This document shows, piece after piece, positions 44,145 through 53,353 of a stretch of DNA of 64,000 nt. The first letter of the stretch is position 1. The number at the start of each line of letters is the position of its first letter. Both the position numbers and the translations under genes were made by a program. The notes beneath the pieces were generated by a model. The model saw only the letters and a program-made list of their open reading frames with translations. It did not search any database and was not told the origin of the DNA. Location: assembly GCA_010365115.1 (NCBI GenBank), contig JAAFGX010000006.1:16826-80825 (forward strand), written 5' to 3'. The DNA comes from Paludibacter sp. Its GTDB lineage: Bacteria > Bacteroidota > Bacteroidia > Bacteroidales > Paludibacteraceae.

Positions 44145-45350
44145 TTAAATATTACTTTTCATGTCAATTTGCACCGAAATTTCTTTGTCTTCGCGTTTTA
44201 CCACTAGTCTAAGCTTTGATTTTGAAGGTGTTTCAAAAATATTTTTAAGTTCGTTGATATTCATCATAAATGCCTTTTGACCATTCACTTCAACAATCTC
44301 ATCGCCTTCCAAAACACCTGCCAACTGAGCCGGTGAATTTTCCCAAACTTTCCAAATTTCGGTTTGCGGAAATGCTGGAAGAATTTGTGTTACCTCAATT
44401 CCTGCAATATTGTAACTGAATATTTTATTGAAATTTCCATTAGGCTTAAAGTAAAATTGTTTTTGAGAATAGTCAATAAAATAATTAAACCGGCTCAATA
44501 ACTGACTTCCCACTGTTCCATCGCGGTCCGATTTTTCAACAATATCGGCAATACTTGCAGAATCAGGGAAAGAAACAATAGGATTCTTGAGGCAATATTT
44601 ACCAAAACAAATTTCTGGTAATCGACCCATTATCCCAACAATTTCGCCGTTCAATCCTTGACCTATAGTTGCCCTCACTCCTATCGTAGGAATTTTTACC
44701 GATTCATTTTTATAGGTTTGAAACCAAGCATTCAGTTCTGCGCCAGTATCAATAAGCATATTAACCGTTTTTTTTGTACTGTCAGCTTCCATAACCGAAA
44801 GTTTTACAAACATTTTCTTGCCTTCAATGGTCAACGGAATTTTATCGTAACCTTTTGGATCTGAAAACAGATTACTATTGTAAAACCTTACTCTGCGATC
44901 GGTGTAATTTATTTCAACAATATAATCCTGAAAAAAATCGACACCAATTAATCCGTTTATTTTGGTTCCGGTGTGTTTGCTTAAATTAAAAATATCTTCC
45001 TTTAAAACCAAAACCGTTTTGGTTTCAAGTTTTAGTTTTCCTATTTTCAGTGTATTGAAATTGCTGGTGTAAGCTTCCAAACGATTACCACCGCCCAGAC
45101 CAATCAAATCTTTTACATTCGAATAGTTCAGTGTGATATTATCGCCGGGCATCAATTCAGTAATCAATGTATTTCGTATACCCGAATCTAAAATCAAATT
45201 CAATGGAGATGAATCATTAATTTTCACCTTTATAACCACGTATGTACCAACCATTTCGAAAGGAATTGATTCAAATGCCTTTTGCTTTGATTTGGCTGAA
45301 ATATTTGTCAGGCAAATAGAAAGTATTAAAATTGAAACGATTTTTTTCAT
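44145..45350 (-). CDS. Periplasmic retropepsin-like aspartyl protease with PDZ domain
   Basis: Signal peptide (1-19) followed by two retropepsin-like halves. The first active-site loop is LILDSGIRNTLI (Asp-Ser-Gly where Asp-Thr-Gly is usual); the second is MLIDTGAELNAW. A C-terminal PDZ domain (about 310-400) has ENSPAQLAGVLEGDEIVEVNG, which binds peptide ends. Length 401 aa. Such proteins are common in Bacteroidetes, with unknown substrates. Within a run of minus-strand genes; only 17 bp separate it from the upstream epimerase gene. Confidence 0.8.
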   Translation of the reverse strand: MKKIVSILILSICLTNISAKSKQKAFESIPFEMVGTYVVIKVKINDSSPLNLILDSGIRNTLITELMPGDNITLNYSNVKDLIGLGGGNRLEAYTSNFNTLKIGKLKLETKTVLVLKEDIFNLSKHTGTKINGLIGVDFFQDYIVEINYTDRRVRFYNSNLFSDPKGYDKIPLTIEGKKMFVKLSVMEADSTKKTVNMLIDTGAELNAWFQTYKNESVKIPTIGVRATIGQGLNGEIVGIMGRLPEICFGKYCLKNPIVSFPDSASIADIVEKSDRDGTVGSQLLSRFNYFIDYSQKQFYFKPNGNFNKIFSYNIAGIEVTQILPAFPQTEIWKVWENSPAQLAGVLEGDEIVEVNGQKAFMMNINELKNIFETPSKSKLRLVVKREDKEISVQIDMKSNI

Positions 45351-45367
45351 AAGTTTAAAATGAAAAA

Positions 45368-46345
45368 TCAGATCATATTGTGTTTTTTAAACCATTCAAT
45401 CGCTTCTTTAATTACGGTTTTTAATTCGGTTTCAGGTAAATCTAATTCTGTTTTCGCTTTTATGTTACTGTAGTATTCTCGTATTTTCAACTGATTCAGG
45501 TTTATGGAACAAATATCGGTTTTAATTCCGGCTTTTCGCCATAAATCTCCCGTTTTTCCAATTACCGACAATAGAAAATCGGGAATTTCAATCGTATATT
45601 GTTTGTAGCCAACTATTTTTTTTTGAAGATTATAAAATTCTTTGAACGAAAGATTTACACCCGATGCCAAGTATCGTTCCCCATTTTTTCCTTGTGTCAA
45701 CGCATTACAAACCGCTGCTGCTACATCCTGCACTGCCACAAAATTTTTTCCGCCCTTTGGTGCAAACATCAATCGCCGTTTGTAACCCATCAACATCAAT
45801 TTTCCTGAACTTGGTTTGGGATCGAAAGCTCCAATCATAAATGTAGGATTGATAATTACAAAATGCCGGTTCTCTTTTTTGGATGCATCCACAACCAACT
45901 TTTCCGATTCCACCTTGCTTTGTGCATAAAACGATTTGGAAAAAGGAAACTGTATATCAAAACGTTCATCGGCAAGTTGTTGTTCAGTTCCAAAACCAAT
46001 TGTATTTGAAGAACTAACATAAACTAGTTTTTCAATATTTAATTCATTTGCAATTTTTAATATTTGAGCTGTACTATCAACATTTATTTTGCTATAGTCT
46101 TCATAATACATTAATTTAGTATCAGTAACAGCAGCAATATGAATGATTGCATCGCAACCTTCGGCAGCTGTTTTTAGTTGTTGATAGTTACTGAAATTAC
46201 CTTCACAGACTTCCACCGAAGATAAATCGAAAAATATATTTTGAGTTTTGCGAACAATAATTTTAACGCTATAGTAGCGTTTAAGCAATTCCATCACCAC
46301 ATGATGACCCAATAAACCATTTGCACCGGTAACTAAAATCTTCAT
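45368..46345 (-). CDS. NAD(P)-dependent epimerase/dehydratase (extended SDR)
   Basis: The Rossmann motif is MKILVTGANGLLGHHVV. The catalytic YxxxK lies in SKSFYAQSKVESEKLV, with a Ser in VYVSSSNTIGF. NAD-binding HIAAVTDTKLMYYED follows the usual pattern. The closest functional group may be dihydroflavonol-4-reductase-like or 3-beta-HSD-like SDRs; the substrate is unknown. ATG 46345 is chosen because it starts directly at the Rossmann fold; the upstream ATG at 46393 adds 16 hydrophobic residues. Length 325 aa. Confidence 0.85.
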   Translation of the reverse strand: MKILVTGANGLLGHHVVMELLKRYYSVKIIVRKTQNIFFDLSSVEVCEGNFSNYQQLKTAAEGCDAIIHIAAVTDTKLMYYEDYSKINVDSTAQILKIANELNIEKLVYVSSSNTIGFGTEQQLADERFDIQFPFSKSFYAQSKVESEKLVVDASKKENRHFVIINPTFMIGAFDPKPSSGKLMLMGYKRRLMFAPKGGKNFVAVQDVAAAVCNALTQGKNGERYLASGVNLSFKEFYNLQKKIVGYKQYTIEIPDFLLSVIGKTGDLWRKAGIKTDICSINLNQLKIREYYSNIKAKTELDLPETELKTVIKEAIEWFKKHNMI

Positions 46346-46469
46346 TTTTACAGCATATATTAAGAAACCGTACAAAAGTAACAAATCTTTCATGCATTTT
46401 ATTTAATTTTACAAATAAGAATTGTTACAAAAAACAGTATATTTGCAACTTTAAAATTAAGAAAGACGA

Positions 46470-47291
46470 ATGGAAACAAAAGTAGTATTGATAACTGGTG
46501 CTAGTGCTGGTATTGGGTTTTCGGCAGCAATACAACTCATGAATAAAGGAGTTCGTGTTTATGCAGCTTCGCGCAGAGGCGGCATTTCACAAAAAGCACC
46601 AACTGGAGTGGGAGAGTTGATACATGTAAAAATGGATGTAAACAAAGAAGATGAAATTGCTATAGTTATTGCACAAATTTTGAAAGAAAATAACCGGTTG
46701 GATGCATTGATATGTAATGCAGGAAACGGAATTGCCGGTTCGGTGGAAGATACCTCGGAAGAGGAAATGCGTTACCAGTTCGAAACCAATTTTTTCGGTG
46801 CGGTGAAAACAATTAATGCTTGTTTGCCCGTTTTCCGTAAGCAAGGTTATGGAAAGATTTTGGCAACTTCTTCAGTGGCAGCTATTGTTCCAATACCATT
46901 TCAAGCGTTTTACTCTGCCGGAAAAGCTGCTTTATTAGTCTTTATGCAAGCTTTATCGATTGAAGTAAAACCCTTCGGGATTCAATGTTGCTCGGTGTTG
47001 CCAGGCGATACCAAAACTGAGTTTACCGCATCCCGAAAATATACCCTTGCGTCCCAATCGCCTAATTCAATTTATTCTGCAAAAATGAATACTTCGGTAA
47101 AAAGAATGGAACACGATGAGCAAAATGGAATGAATGCCGAAGTTGTAGCAAAGAAAATTGTAAACCAAATAATGAAAAAACGGATGAATGTAAATGTTGT
47201 ACCAGGCATACAATATCAGATCATTTGTTTAATATTCAATCGTTTACCCGCTAATTTTCGATTGTGGATTGTGGGTAAAATTTATGGATAA
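46470..47291 (+). CDS. Short-chain dehydrogenase/reductase (classical SDR)
   Basis: TGASAGIGFSAA binds the NAD(P) cofactor, CNAGNGIAG is the NNAG-type motif, and the catalytic Ser-Tyr-Lys are in ATSSVAAIVP and QAFYSAGKAAL. Arg residues after the first strand (ASRRGG) favour NADP(H). Length 273 aa. Substrate unknown. A -7-like TATATTTGC lies at 46438. It is divergent from the epimerase and convergent with the next gene, with a shared terminator hairpin. Confidence 0.88.
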   Translation: METKVVLITGASAGIGFSAAIQLMNKGVRVYAASRRGGISQKAPTGVGELIHVKMDVNKEDEIAIVIAQILKENNRLDALICNAGNGIAGSVEDTSEEEMRYQFETNFFGAVKTINACLPVFRKQGYGKILATSSVAAIVPIPFQAFYSAGKAALLVFMQALSIEVKPFGIQCCSVLPGDTKTEFTASRKYTLASQSPNSIYSAKMNTSVKRMEHDEQNGMNAEVVAKKIVNQIMKKRMNVNVVPGIQYQIICLIFNRLPANFRLWIVGKIYG

Positions 47292-47307
47292 GTTTTATTC
47301 TTAATGA

Positions 47308-47345
47308 AAATCGGCTGAATATCAATCAAGATATTCAGCCGATTT
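47308..47345. terminator. Bidirectional terminator
   Basis: AAATCGGCTGAATATC (47308-47323) pairs perfectly with 47330-47345 over 16 bp with a 6-nt loop, between convergent genes. Confidence 0.8.
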
Positions 47346-47366
47346 AGCTTTGAAAAATGAATTCAA

Positions 47367-48266
47367 TTATTTTACCACTTCTTTCAACAGGCTTTCAATA
47401 TCACCCGGAGTTGACATTATTTTAGTAAATGTCCCCATGGTTAAATCAGGAAATGAAACGGCAATACGGTACCTACCGTGAAGCATAAGGACGCGATTGC
47501 CTGATACCAGCACTTCGTAAGGCAAAAAAGCTGTATGTTTTGGTTGACTTATATCAATAATGGGTAGAAATTTACTTTCGCCTTTTTCGCCCGAAAGTGC
47601 AAAATTGTAAAGCGACAGGTCTTTGCCCGGAATAGTAATTTTCGAAACCAGTTTCACATTTGGAATGCCTTTTTTAATATTCGCATCAATTTTGGCTACG
47701 GCCTTTGCATTCGAATCGAATTGGCCAAGTACCACCACATCTTCGAAATAAGGCATGGCTATCATATAATGGTATTTTCGAACATCTTTTGCCAAAAGTC
47801 CTTGTTTTGATCCAAACGATTTTCCCGAAAATTCGCCGGAAGTTTTCATGGCTTTTTCAAGATGTTCATTCAAAGCTGAATAATTGTCAGATACTTTGTC
47901 GTAATCGGCTCTGAAATAAGCATTTCCCCAATAGATGGGATTGGTGTACGAAACCACAGTTTTGCCGTTTTCGATTGTTATTCCCACGCGTAGTGTAGCT
48001 GCAAATCCCGTTAATCCGCCAATTTTCTTTATTGCTGCTTCCAATTCTGACGAACTAATAACAATAATAGCACGATTTTTATCGTTTGCAGGTTGATACT
48101 TTCCCACCACTTTTATTCCGTTTTGTTCAAGTTGCGTTACAACTTTTTCTTGAGTTGCTGATACAGATTCAGATGTTTCAAAACCAACAATATACGGTTT
48201 TAAGTTTTGTGCCAAAACCATATAAAAAGGCAAAAGAAAAAAAAGAAAAATTGTGATTTTTTTCAT
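47367..48266 (-). CDS. Periplasmic protein with tandem DUF302-like halves, unknown function
   Basis: Signal peptide (1-19). Residues 25-110 contain a strand-helix pattern resembling DUF302 (VSATQEKVVTQLEQNGIKVV, then RAIIVISS). Residues 210-299 contain a second segment with PFEVLVSGN-like sequence (LPYEVLVSGNRVLMLHGRYR) seen in DUF302 proteins. Length 299 aa. No catalytic motif. DUF302 proteins have been tied to sulphur and metal stress, but no such context exists here. Confidence 0.55.
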   Translation of the reverse strand: MKKITIFLFFLLPFYMVLAQNLKPYIVGFETSESVSATQEKVVTQLEQNGIKVVGKYQPANDKNRAIIVISSSELEAAIKKIGGLTGFAATLRVGITIENGKTVVSYTNPIYWGNAYFRADYDKVSDNYSALNEHLEKAMKTSGEFSGKSFGSKQGLLAKDVRKYHYMIAMPYFEDVVVLGQFDSNAKAVAKIDANIKKGIPNVKLVSKITIPGKDLSLYNFALSGEKGESKFLPIIDISQPKHTAFLPYEVLVSGNRVLMLHGRYRIAVSFPDLTMGTFTKIMSTPGDIESLLKEVVK

Positions 48267-48451
48267 GATGTGTTCGTATTAAGTTTATGAATAGGAGAAT
48301 TATTGCTTTGACCGAAACTTACAAACCTTAATATCGTGGCTGCAAAATTTATATTTATACAAATTCTCTTCACAAACATAGACAATAATTCCGACTTTTC
48401 GAATAATTTTCATTAATACATTGATTTTCGCAATAAAAAAGTTATCAACAG

Positions 48452-48483
48452 TTTGCAGTTTGGAAAAAAACATCTATTTTTGC
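48452..48483 (+). promoter_or_regulatory. Promoter of rpmH
   Basis: TTTG (48452-48455), exactly 19 nt, then TATTTTTGC (48475-48483): the textbook Bacteroidetes promoter. TTATCAACA, a DnaA-box-like site, overlaps its upstream side at 48442. Confidence 0.75.
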
Positions 48484-48532
48484 AGTCCCAAAACTCGAAG
48501 AGAGATAATAATAACGCTAAATACATAAAGCA

Positions 48533-48691
48533 ATGAAAAGGACATTCCAACCTTCTGTTAGAAAAAGAAAAAACAAACACGGATTCCGTGAAAGAATGGC
48601 AACAGCAAACGGACGCCGCGTACTGGCTTCACGTCGTGCCAAAGGCAGAGCAAAACTTACAGTTGCAGATGAGCCACGTCACAAACACTAA
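48533..48691 (+). CDS. rpmH: Ribosomal protein bL34
   Basis: The 52-aa protein begins [20 protein letters not shown] and continues through [20 protein letters not shown] to [11 protein letters not shown]. This is the bL34 sequence from end to end; it binds 23S rRNA in the large subunit. In many bacteria it sits beside dnaA and rnpA, but neither is adjacent here. It has its own strong promoter. The 3' neighbour is a repeat element. Confidence 0.97.
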   Translation: MKRTFQPSVRKRKNKHGFRERMATANGRRVLASRRAKGRAKLTVADEPRHKH

Positions 48692-48812
48692 TCAATTTGC
48701 AAAATCAGTATAAAGAAAGTAAAGACTTGAAAGTAAGTTTTTACTTTTTTTGTTTTAATACCGATGGGATACAATAAATTCATTATTTTTGCACCTATCT
48801 TATTTGTGAATT

Positions 48813-48967
48813 TAATACCAACTGTACATTTAAAACAGTCCAATCTGTTTTAAATGTCTACAGTCGCTTATGCCGATACTTACAAACAAATAGTCCAATC
48901 CCTTTATACGGGTTGTTCCATATGGCAAAGTCGACATTGAACTATATTGTTTGTGCAATCGGTATTA
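48813..48967. repeat. 155-bp palindromic element between rpmH and the PASTA gene
   Basis: Bounded by TAATACC (48813-48819) and GGTATTA (48961-48967). Contains the hairpin ACTGTACATTTAAAACAG / CTGTTTTAAATGTCTACAGT, and a second inverted pair (ACAAACAA-ATAGT with ACTATATTGTTTGT). The first 50 nt recur at 63911-63959 with one mismatch. Confidence 0.7.
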
Positions 48968-49008
48968 CTAATTTTTTCAACTTTCAACTTTTTATTTTCA
49001 ACTAGCTT

Positions 49009-49839
49009 ATGGACTTTAAAAAATTTTGGAAAGAAACATTTGGCGGATTCGTACTTAAAAATATACTAATCGCCATTGCTATAATTGTTGCAATTGCATG
49101 GATTGCTTTAATAAGTGTAGATTTTTACACCCATCACGGGGAATCGGAAGTTATTCCCGATCTGCGTGGTTCGTATGTGGAAGAAGCCGAAGTAATATTG
49201 GCAAAACAAGGTCTTTATCCTCTGGTTATTGATTCGGTATATATTCGTGGAAAAAAACTCGGAACAATTGTTGAACAAATCCCTCCTGCAAACTCCACCG
49301 TAAAACGCGATCGTCCTATTTATCTTATTATCAATTCAAGTCAGGTGCGTCAAGTGCCATTGCCCGATGTTAGCGATGTTTCTTATCGTCAGGCCGATGC
49401 CATGCTTAAATCAATAGGCTTAAATGTGTCAAACGTTGAGTATACTCCATCCGAATATAAAGATTTGGTTTCTGATGTAAAATTCCAAGGGAGAAGCATT
49501 TTACCAGGAACACGTATACCCGAAGGTAGTTCATTGGTACTGGTTGTAGGAAACGGCTTAGGTGAAGGCTCTGTAGTTCCGGCAATAAAAGGATTGAGTC
49601 TCGAAGCTGCTCGTATGGAAATAGCAACAGCCATGTTTATTGTTGGAGCAGTAAATTACGACGTACCACCATCGGATAATGAAGCGGATTATATTATTTA
49701 CCGCCAGCGTCCTTCGGCGGGCAGTTCACTTCCTGCAGGCAGCCGAATCGACATTTATCTTTCGAAAGATAAATCGCGTATGGATGAAGTATTTGAAGAA
49801 GACCAGAAAGCTGAAGAATCTGAAGAACAGTTTTTTTAA
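49009..49839 (+). CDS. PASTA-domain membrane protein
   Basis: One N-terminal transmembrane helix (about 17-38, ILIAIAIIVAIAWIALISV) is followed by three PASTA domains (about 45-110, 115-185, 188-255), each starting with a Val/Pro-Asp or Pro-x-hydrophobic pattern (VIPDLRGSYVEEAEVIL, LPDVSDVSYRQADAML, VVPAIKGLSLEAARME). The C-terminus is acidic (FEEDQKAEESEEQFF). PASTA domains bind wall precursors or peptidoglycan. Length 276 aa. It is 21 nt upstream of the pseudouridine synthase gene, and ddl is nearby. Confidence 0.88.
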   Translation: MDFKKFWKETFGGFVLKNILIAIAIIVAIAWIALISVDFYTHHGESEVIPDLRGSYVEEAEVILAKQGLYPLVIDSVYIRGKKLGTIVEQIPPANSTVKRDRPIYLIINSSQVRQVPLPDVSDVSYRQADAMLKSIGLNVSNVEYTPSEYKDLVSDVKFQGRSILPGTRIPEGSSLVLVVGNGLGEGSVVPAIKGLSLEAARMEIATAMFIVGAVNYDVPPSDNEADYIIYRQRPSAGSSLPAGSRIDIYLSKDKSRMDEVFEEDQKAEESEEQFF

Positions 49840-49860
49840 ACCGGCATATAACAGAAAAAC

Positions 49861-50940
49861 GTGAAAGACGATTTATTTGACGAAATAGAAACTGATGAAG
49901 TGGAAGACCAGAATGAAGTAGGAGAGGAGCAAGAGCTTTTTGAACATTTTCGCTATATGGTGGATAGAGGTCAAGCCATGGTACGCATTGATAAGTACCT
50001 GGTGAATACGATGTCAAATACTTCACGCAACCGCATACAAGAAGCTGCTGATGCAGGAAATATTCTGGTGAACGGTAAATCCGCAAAATCCAGCTACCGT
50101 ATCAAACCATTCGATATTATCAGCATTGTGCTGGCTTATCCGCCTTCGCAGTTTGTAATCATTCCACAAGATATTCCTATCAATATTGCATACGAAGACG
50201 AGGATATAATGCTTGTCAACAAACAACCAAATTTGGTTGTGCATCCCGGATTCGGAAATTTCGATGGAACGCTGCTCAATGCCGTTGCATGGCACATGAA
50301 AGATCATCCCGATTTTGATCCCAACGATTCACGCATCGGATTAGTTCATCGGATTGACAAAGACACTTCCGGCTTAATTCTTATTGCTAAAACAGAAGAG
50401 GCAAAATCGAATTTGGGAAAACAATTTTTTGACAAAACAACTCAACGCCGCTATCAAGCATTAGTTTGGGGAAATGTGAAGGAAGATGAAGGTACGATAA
50501 TAGGAGCATTGGCACGCGATCCTAGAGACAGAATGTTGTTTACTGTTTTCCCCGAAGGCGAAAATCCTGTCGCCAAACATGCCGTGACTCATTACAAAGT
50601 GTTGGAACGAATGGCTTATGTCACTTTGGTTGAATGTCGTCTGGAAACTGGCCGCACGCACCAAATCCGAGTTCACATGAAACACATAGGGCATACACTT
50701 TTCAACGATGAACGTTATGGCGGACATGACGTATTGAAAGGAACTACCGCTTCTAAATATAAACAATTTGTAAAAAACTGTTTCGAAATCTGTCCGCGGC
50801 AAGCATTGCATGCCAAAACGTTAGGCTTTGTACATCCCCGCTCTGGCGAATTTATGAATTTCGAAAGTGAATTGCCAGATGATATGCAGCTGTTGGTTGA
50901 TAAATGGCGGAATTATGCTAAGTTTTTAGATGAAGAATAA
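49861..50940 (+). CDS. RluD-type 23S rRNA pseudouridine synthase
   Basis: An S4 RNA-binding domain (about 33-95, VRIDKYLVNTMSNTSRNRIQ) precedes the catalytic domain. Catalytic Asp is in GLVHRIDKDTSGLILIAKT, with ETGRTHQIRVHMKHIGHTLF downstream. A GTG start at 49861 is used; the acidic first 35 residues vary in the family. Length 359 aa. RluD makes pseudouridines in helix 69; RluC/RluA relatives are possible. It lies 21 nt after the PASTA gene, so it is cotranscribed. Confidence 0.88.
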   Translation: MKDDLFDEIETDEVEDQNEVGEEQELFEHFRYMVDRGQAMVRIDKYLVNTMSNTSRNRIQEAADAGNILVNGKSAKSSYRIKPFDIISIVLAYPPSQFVIIPQDIPINIAYEDEDIMLVNKQPNLVVHPGFGNFDGTLLNAVAWHMKDHPDFDPNDSRIGLVHRIDKDTSGLILIAKTEEAKSNLGKQFFDKTTQRRYQALVWGNVKEDEGTIIGALARDPRDRMLFTVFPEGENPVAKHAVTHYKVLERMAYVTLVECRLETGRTHQIRVHMKHIGHTLFNDERYGGHDVLKGTTASKYKQFVKNCFEICPRQALHAKTLGFVHPRSGEFMNFESELPDDMQLLVDKWRNYAKFLDEE

Positions 50941-50954
50941 AAAAATCGGTTACG

Positions 50955-51086
50955 ATGGAATTGCAAATCATTCAAAACAAAATTTACTAGATAAGATGTC
51001 AACGAGTGATGCTCGACAGAGATTTGGCTGAAATGTACGGTGTAGAAACACGGGCTAATCTCATATCCACCTCCTCAAGGAGATGA
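50955..51086 (+). pseudogene. Remnant of an ORF6N-domain gene
   Basis: The frame reads MELQIIQNKIY, stop, IRCQRVMLDRDLAEMYGVETR, then runs into unrelated sequence and a TGA at 51084. VMLDRDLAEMYGVET is the typical ORF6N (KilA-N-like, phage-related) start region. Only about 35 of roughly 100-180 residues remain, and one internal TAG is present. Confidence 0.75.
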
Positions 51087-51108
51087 ATATAGGGATGTCT
51101 AAAAAATT

Positions 51109-51142
51109 GGCTGAATTTCAAACGCGATATTCAGCCGTTTTT
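51109..51142 (+). terminator. Intrinsic terminator
   Basis: GGCTGAAT (51109-51116) pairs with ATTCAGCC (51129-51136), followed by GTTTTTTAT, after the RluD-type gene and the pseudogene. Shares its stem sequence with the hairpin at 47308. Confidence 0.8.
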
Positions 51143-51192
51143 TATCCGCAAAATGAAAAGTCATTATTTAATTATCTTTTCTCATTTTCTAT

Positions 51193-51201
51193 TATCTTTG
51201 C
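51193..51201 (+). promoter_or_regulatory. -7 element of ddl
   Basis: TATCTTTGC, 23 nt before the ddl ATG. No clear TTTG at the -33 position. Confidence 0.5.
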
Positions 51202-51224
51202 AGCACCAATAATTAAATAATTTT

Positions 51225-52202
51225 ATGAAAAAAAATATAGCCATCGTAGCGGGTGGAGATTCGTCCGAAGTTGTTGTTTCGCTAAAAAGTGCAGCGGGAC
51301 TTTATTCGTTTATGGACAAAGAGCGTTATAATTTGTTTATTGTGACGATTGTAGGTAAAATATGGCAAATAGAATGGTCTGATACAGAAAAGATTGCCAT
51401 CGATAAAAACGATTTCAGTTTTATGCGAAACGGAGAGAAAACCAACTTTGATTTTGCTTATATTACCATTCACGGAACGCCAGGTGAGAATGGAATTCTT
51501 CAGGGATATTTTGAATTAATCGGTTTGCGTTATTCTTGTTGCGGTGTGTTGGCTGCTGCTATCACTTTTAATAAATTTACTTGCAATCAATATCTAAAAG
51601 GCTTTGGCGTAAAGGTTTCTGAGTCCTTAGTTTTGCGCCGAGGACAAACGGTAACTAGCGAAGAGGTGTCCCAAAAGATTGGTTTTCCCTGCTTCGTAAA
51701 ACCGAACGTGGGTGGAAGCAGTTTTGGCGTGACAAAAGTGAAAACTGTTGAACAAGTTCAACTAGCTATTGATTTGGCTTTTGCAGAAGGAGAAGAAGTA
51801 ATGATTGAAGCTTTTTTGGCGGGAACAGAAATTACCTGCGGCATTTATAAAACAAAAAATAAAGCACAGGTTTTTCCGGTTACCGAAGTGGTAAGCGAAA
51901 ACGAATTTTTCGACTATGATGCCAAATACAAAGGACAGGTACAGGAAATTACACCAGCTCGTATCAGCATTGCATTGACTGAACGGGTTCAGCAGTTAAC
52001 TTCAGCCATATACGATATTTTAGGCTGTAAAGGCATTGTGCGTATTGATTATATTATTTCCGAAGATGAAATAATAAATCTTTTAGAAGTGAATGCTACG
52101 CCAGGAATGACCACTACCAGTTTTATTCCGCAACAAGTAGCTGCTGCGGGTTTGAATATTAAAGATGTAATGACCGAAATTATTGAGAATGAACTTTGTT
52201 AG
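51225..52202 (+). CDS. ddl: D-alanine-D-alanine ligase
   Basis: ATP-grasp enzyme that makes the D-Ala-D-Ala end of the peptidoglycan stem. Key motifs are IVAGGDSSEVVVSLKSA at the N-terminus, FVKPNVGGSSFGVTKV (ATP binding), EITCGIY, YDAKYKGQVQEITPARI and GIVRIDYIISEDE with LEVNATPGMTTTSFIPQQ. Length 325 aa, full. ATG at 51225. It follows the PASTA/RluD pair on the same strand after a terminator, so it has its own transcript. Confidence 0.95.
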   Translation: MKKNIAIVAGGDSSEVVVSLKSAAGLYSFMDKERYNLFIVTIVGKIWQIEWSDTEKIAIDKNDFSFMRNGEKTNFDFAYITIHGTPGENGILQGYFELIGLRYSCCGVLAAAITFNKFTCNQYLKGFGVKVSESLVLRRGQTVTSEEVSQKIGFPCFVKPNVGGSSFGVTKVKTVEQVQLAIDLAFAEGEEVMIEAFLAGTEITCGIYKTKNKAQVFPVTEVVSENEFFDYDAKYKGQVQEITPARISIALTERVQQLTSAIYDILGCKGIVRIDYIISEDEIINLLEVNATPGMTTTSFIPQQVAAAGLNIKDVMTEIIENELC

Positions 52203-52288
52203 TTATAAGGTAATGGTTACAAGTTACGAGTACAAATACTCTTCTCACAACTTGTAATGTGTAACTCGTAACTCGTAACTGAATAAAT

Positions 52289-53266
52289 ATGAAAAAAATC
52301 AACGAACTACAACAAATTATTACTTCAGAATTAGAGCAAATTAATTGGAATAAAGAACCTCATGGTCTTTACGAACCTATTGGTTATGTGCTCGGTATGG
52401 GTGGAAAACGCATTCGACCGGCATTGACGCTTATGGCTTGCAATATGTTTTCTGACGATGTGCAACCAGCCGTAAATTCAGCACTTGGATTGGAAGTGTT
52501 TCATAATTTTACTTTGCTGCATGACGATATTATGGACAGAGCCGATGTTCGTAGGGGAAAGCCAACGGTACATAAAAAATGGGATGATAATACAGCCATT
52601 TTAAGTGGCGATGTAATGCAAATTGCAGCCTATCAATTTATAACGCGAACACCTGAAAAGTATTTGAAGCAATCGTTGGATTTATTTTCAATAACGGCGG
52701 CAGAAATTTGCGAAGGGCAACAATACGACGTTGATTTTGAAAACCGTGACGATGTAAAAGCGGATGAATATCTTGAGATGATTCGTTTGAAAACTGCCGT
52801 TTTATTGGGTTGCGCTCTGAAAATTGGTGCATGGATTGGTGGAGCAGGAGAGGAGGATGCTCAGGAACTTTACAATTTTGGAATTAATATTGGATTGGCT
52901 TTCCAGTTGAAAGACGATTTATTGGATGTATATGGCGATGAGGCAACTTTCGGTAAAAAGATTGGCGGCGATATTCTGGCAAATAAAAAGACCTATATGT
53001 TGATTCGCGCTTTGGATTTGGCAGAAGGTAAAGATGCTGAAGAATTAACAAAATGGATTAATATTTCTGATAAAAATCGTTCGGAAGATAAAATTAAAGC
53101 TGTCACCTCACTTTTTAATAAACTTGAAATAAAGCAAATTTGCGAAGACAAGATGCTGTTTTTTTATTCAAAGGCAGTCGCAAATCTACAAAATGTTAGC
53201 GTTTCGGAGAATAATAAGCAAGAATTGAGAAATTTAGCCGAAAATTTGATGTATAGAAACGATTAA
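52289..53266 (+). CDS. Trans-polyprenyl diphosphate synthase
   Basis: Makes long-chain isoprenoid diphosphates, probably for the quinone side chain. The first aspartate-rich motif is in LLHDDIMDRADVRRGKP and the second in FQLKDDLLDVYGD; GGKRIRPALTLM and GDVMQIAAY are also conserved. The residues before the first motif (LEVFHNFTLLHDD) are medium-sized, so chain length (farnesyl, octaprenyl) is not assigned. Length 325 aa. ATG at 52289. The 86 bp before it contain a short GTTACAAGTTACGAGT-type inverted repeat. Confidence 0.92.
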   Translation: MKKINELQQIITSELEQINWNKEPHGLYEPIGYVLGMGGKRIRPALTLMACNMFSDDVQPAVNSALGLEVFHNFTLLHDDIMDRADVRRGKPTVHKKWDDNTAILSGDVMQIAAYQFITRTPEKYLKQSLDLFSITAAEICEGQQYDVDFENRDDVKADEYLEMIRLKTAVLLGCALKIGAWIGGAGEEDAQELYNFGINIGLAFQLKDDLLDVYGDEATFGKKIGGDILANKKTYMLIRALDLAEGKDAEELTKWINISDKNRSEDKIKAVTSLFNKLEIKQICEDKMLFFYSKAVANLQNVSVSENNKQELRNLAENLMYRND

Positions 53267-53271
53267 TTTTT

Positions 53272-53279
53272 TATCTTTG
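53272..53279 (+). promoter_or_regulatory. -7 element before the 53.35-kb gene
   Basis: TATCTTTG immediately after the polyprenyl synthase stop. TTTG lies 23 nt upstream, slightly too far. Confidence 0.4.
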
Positions 53280-53353
53280 TAGGCAATAAATGATTTTCAA
53301 TTTCATAATTCCCGATTTTCAATGGTGAATTATTAATTATTAATTGAATTGCC

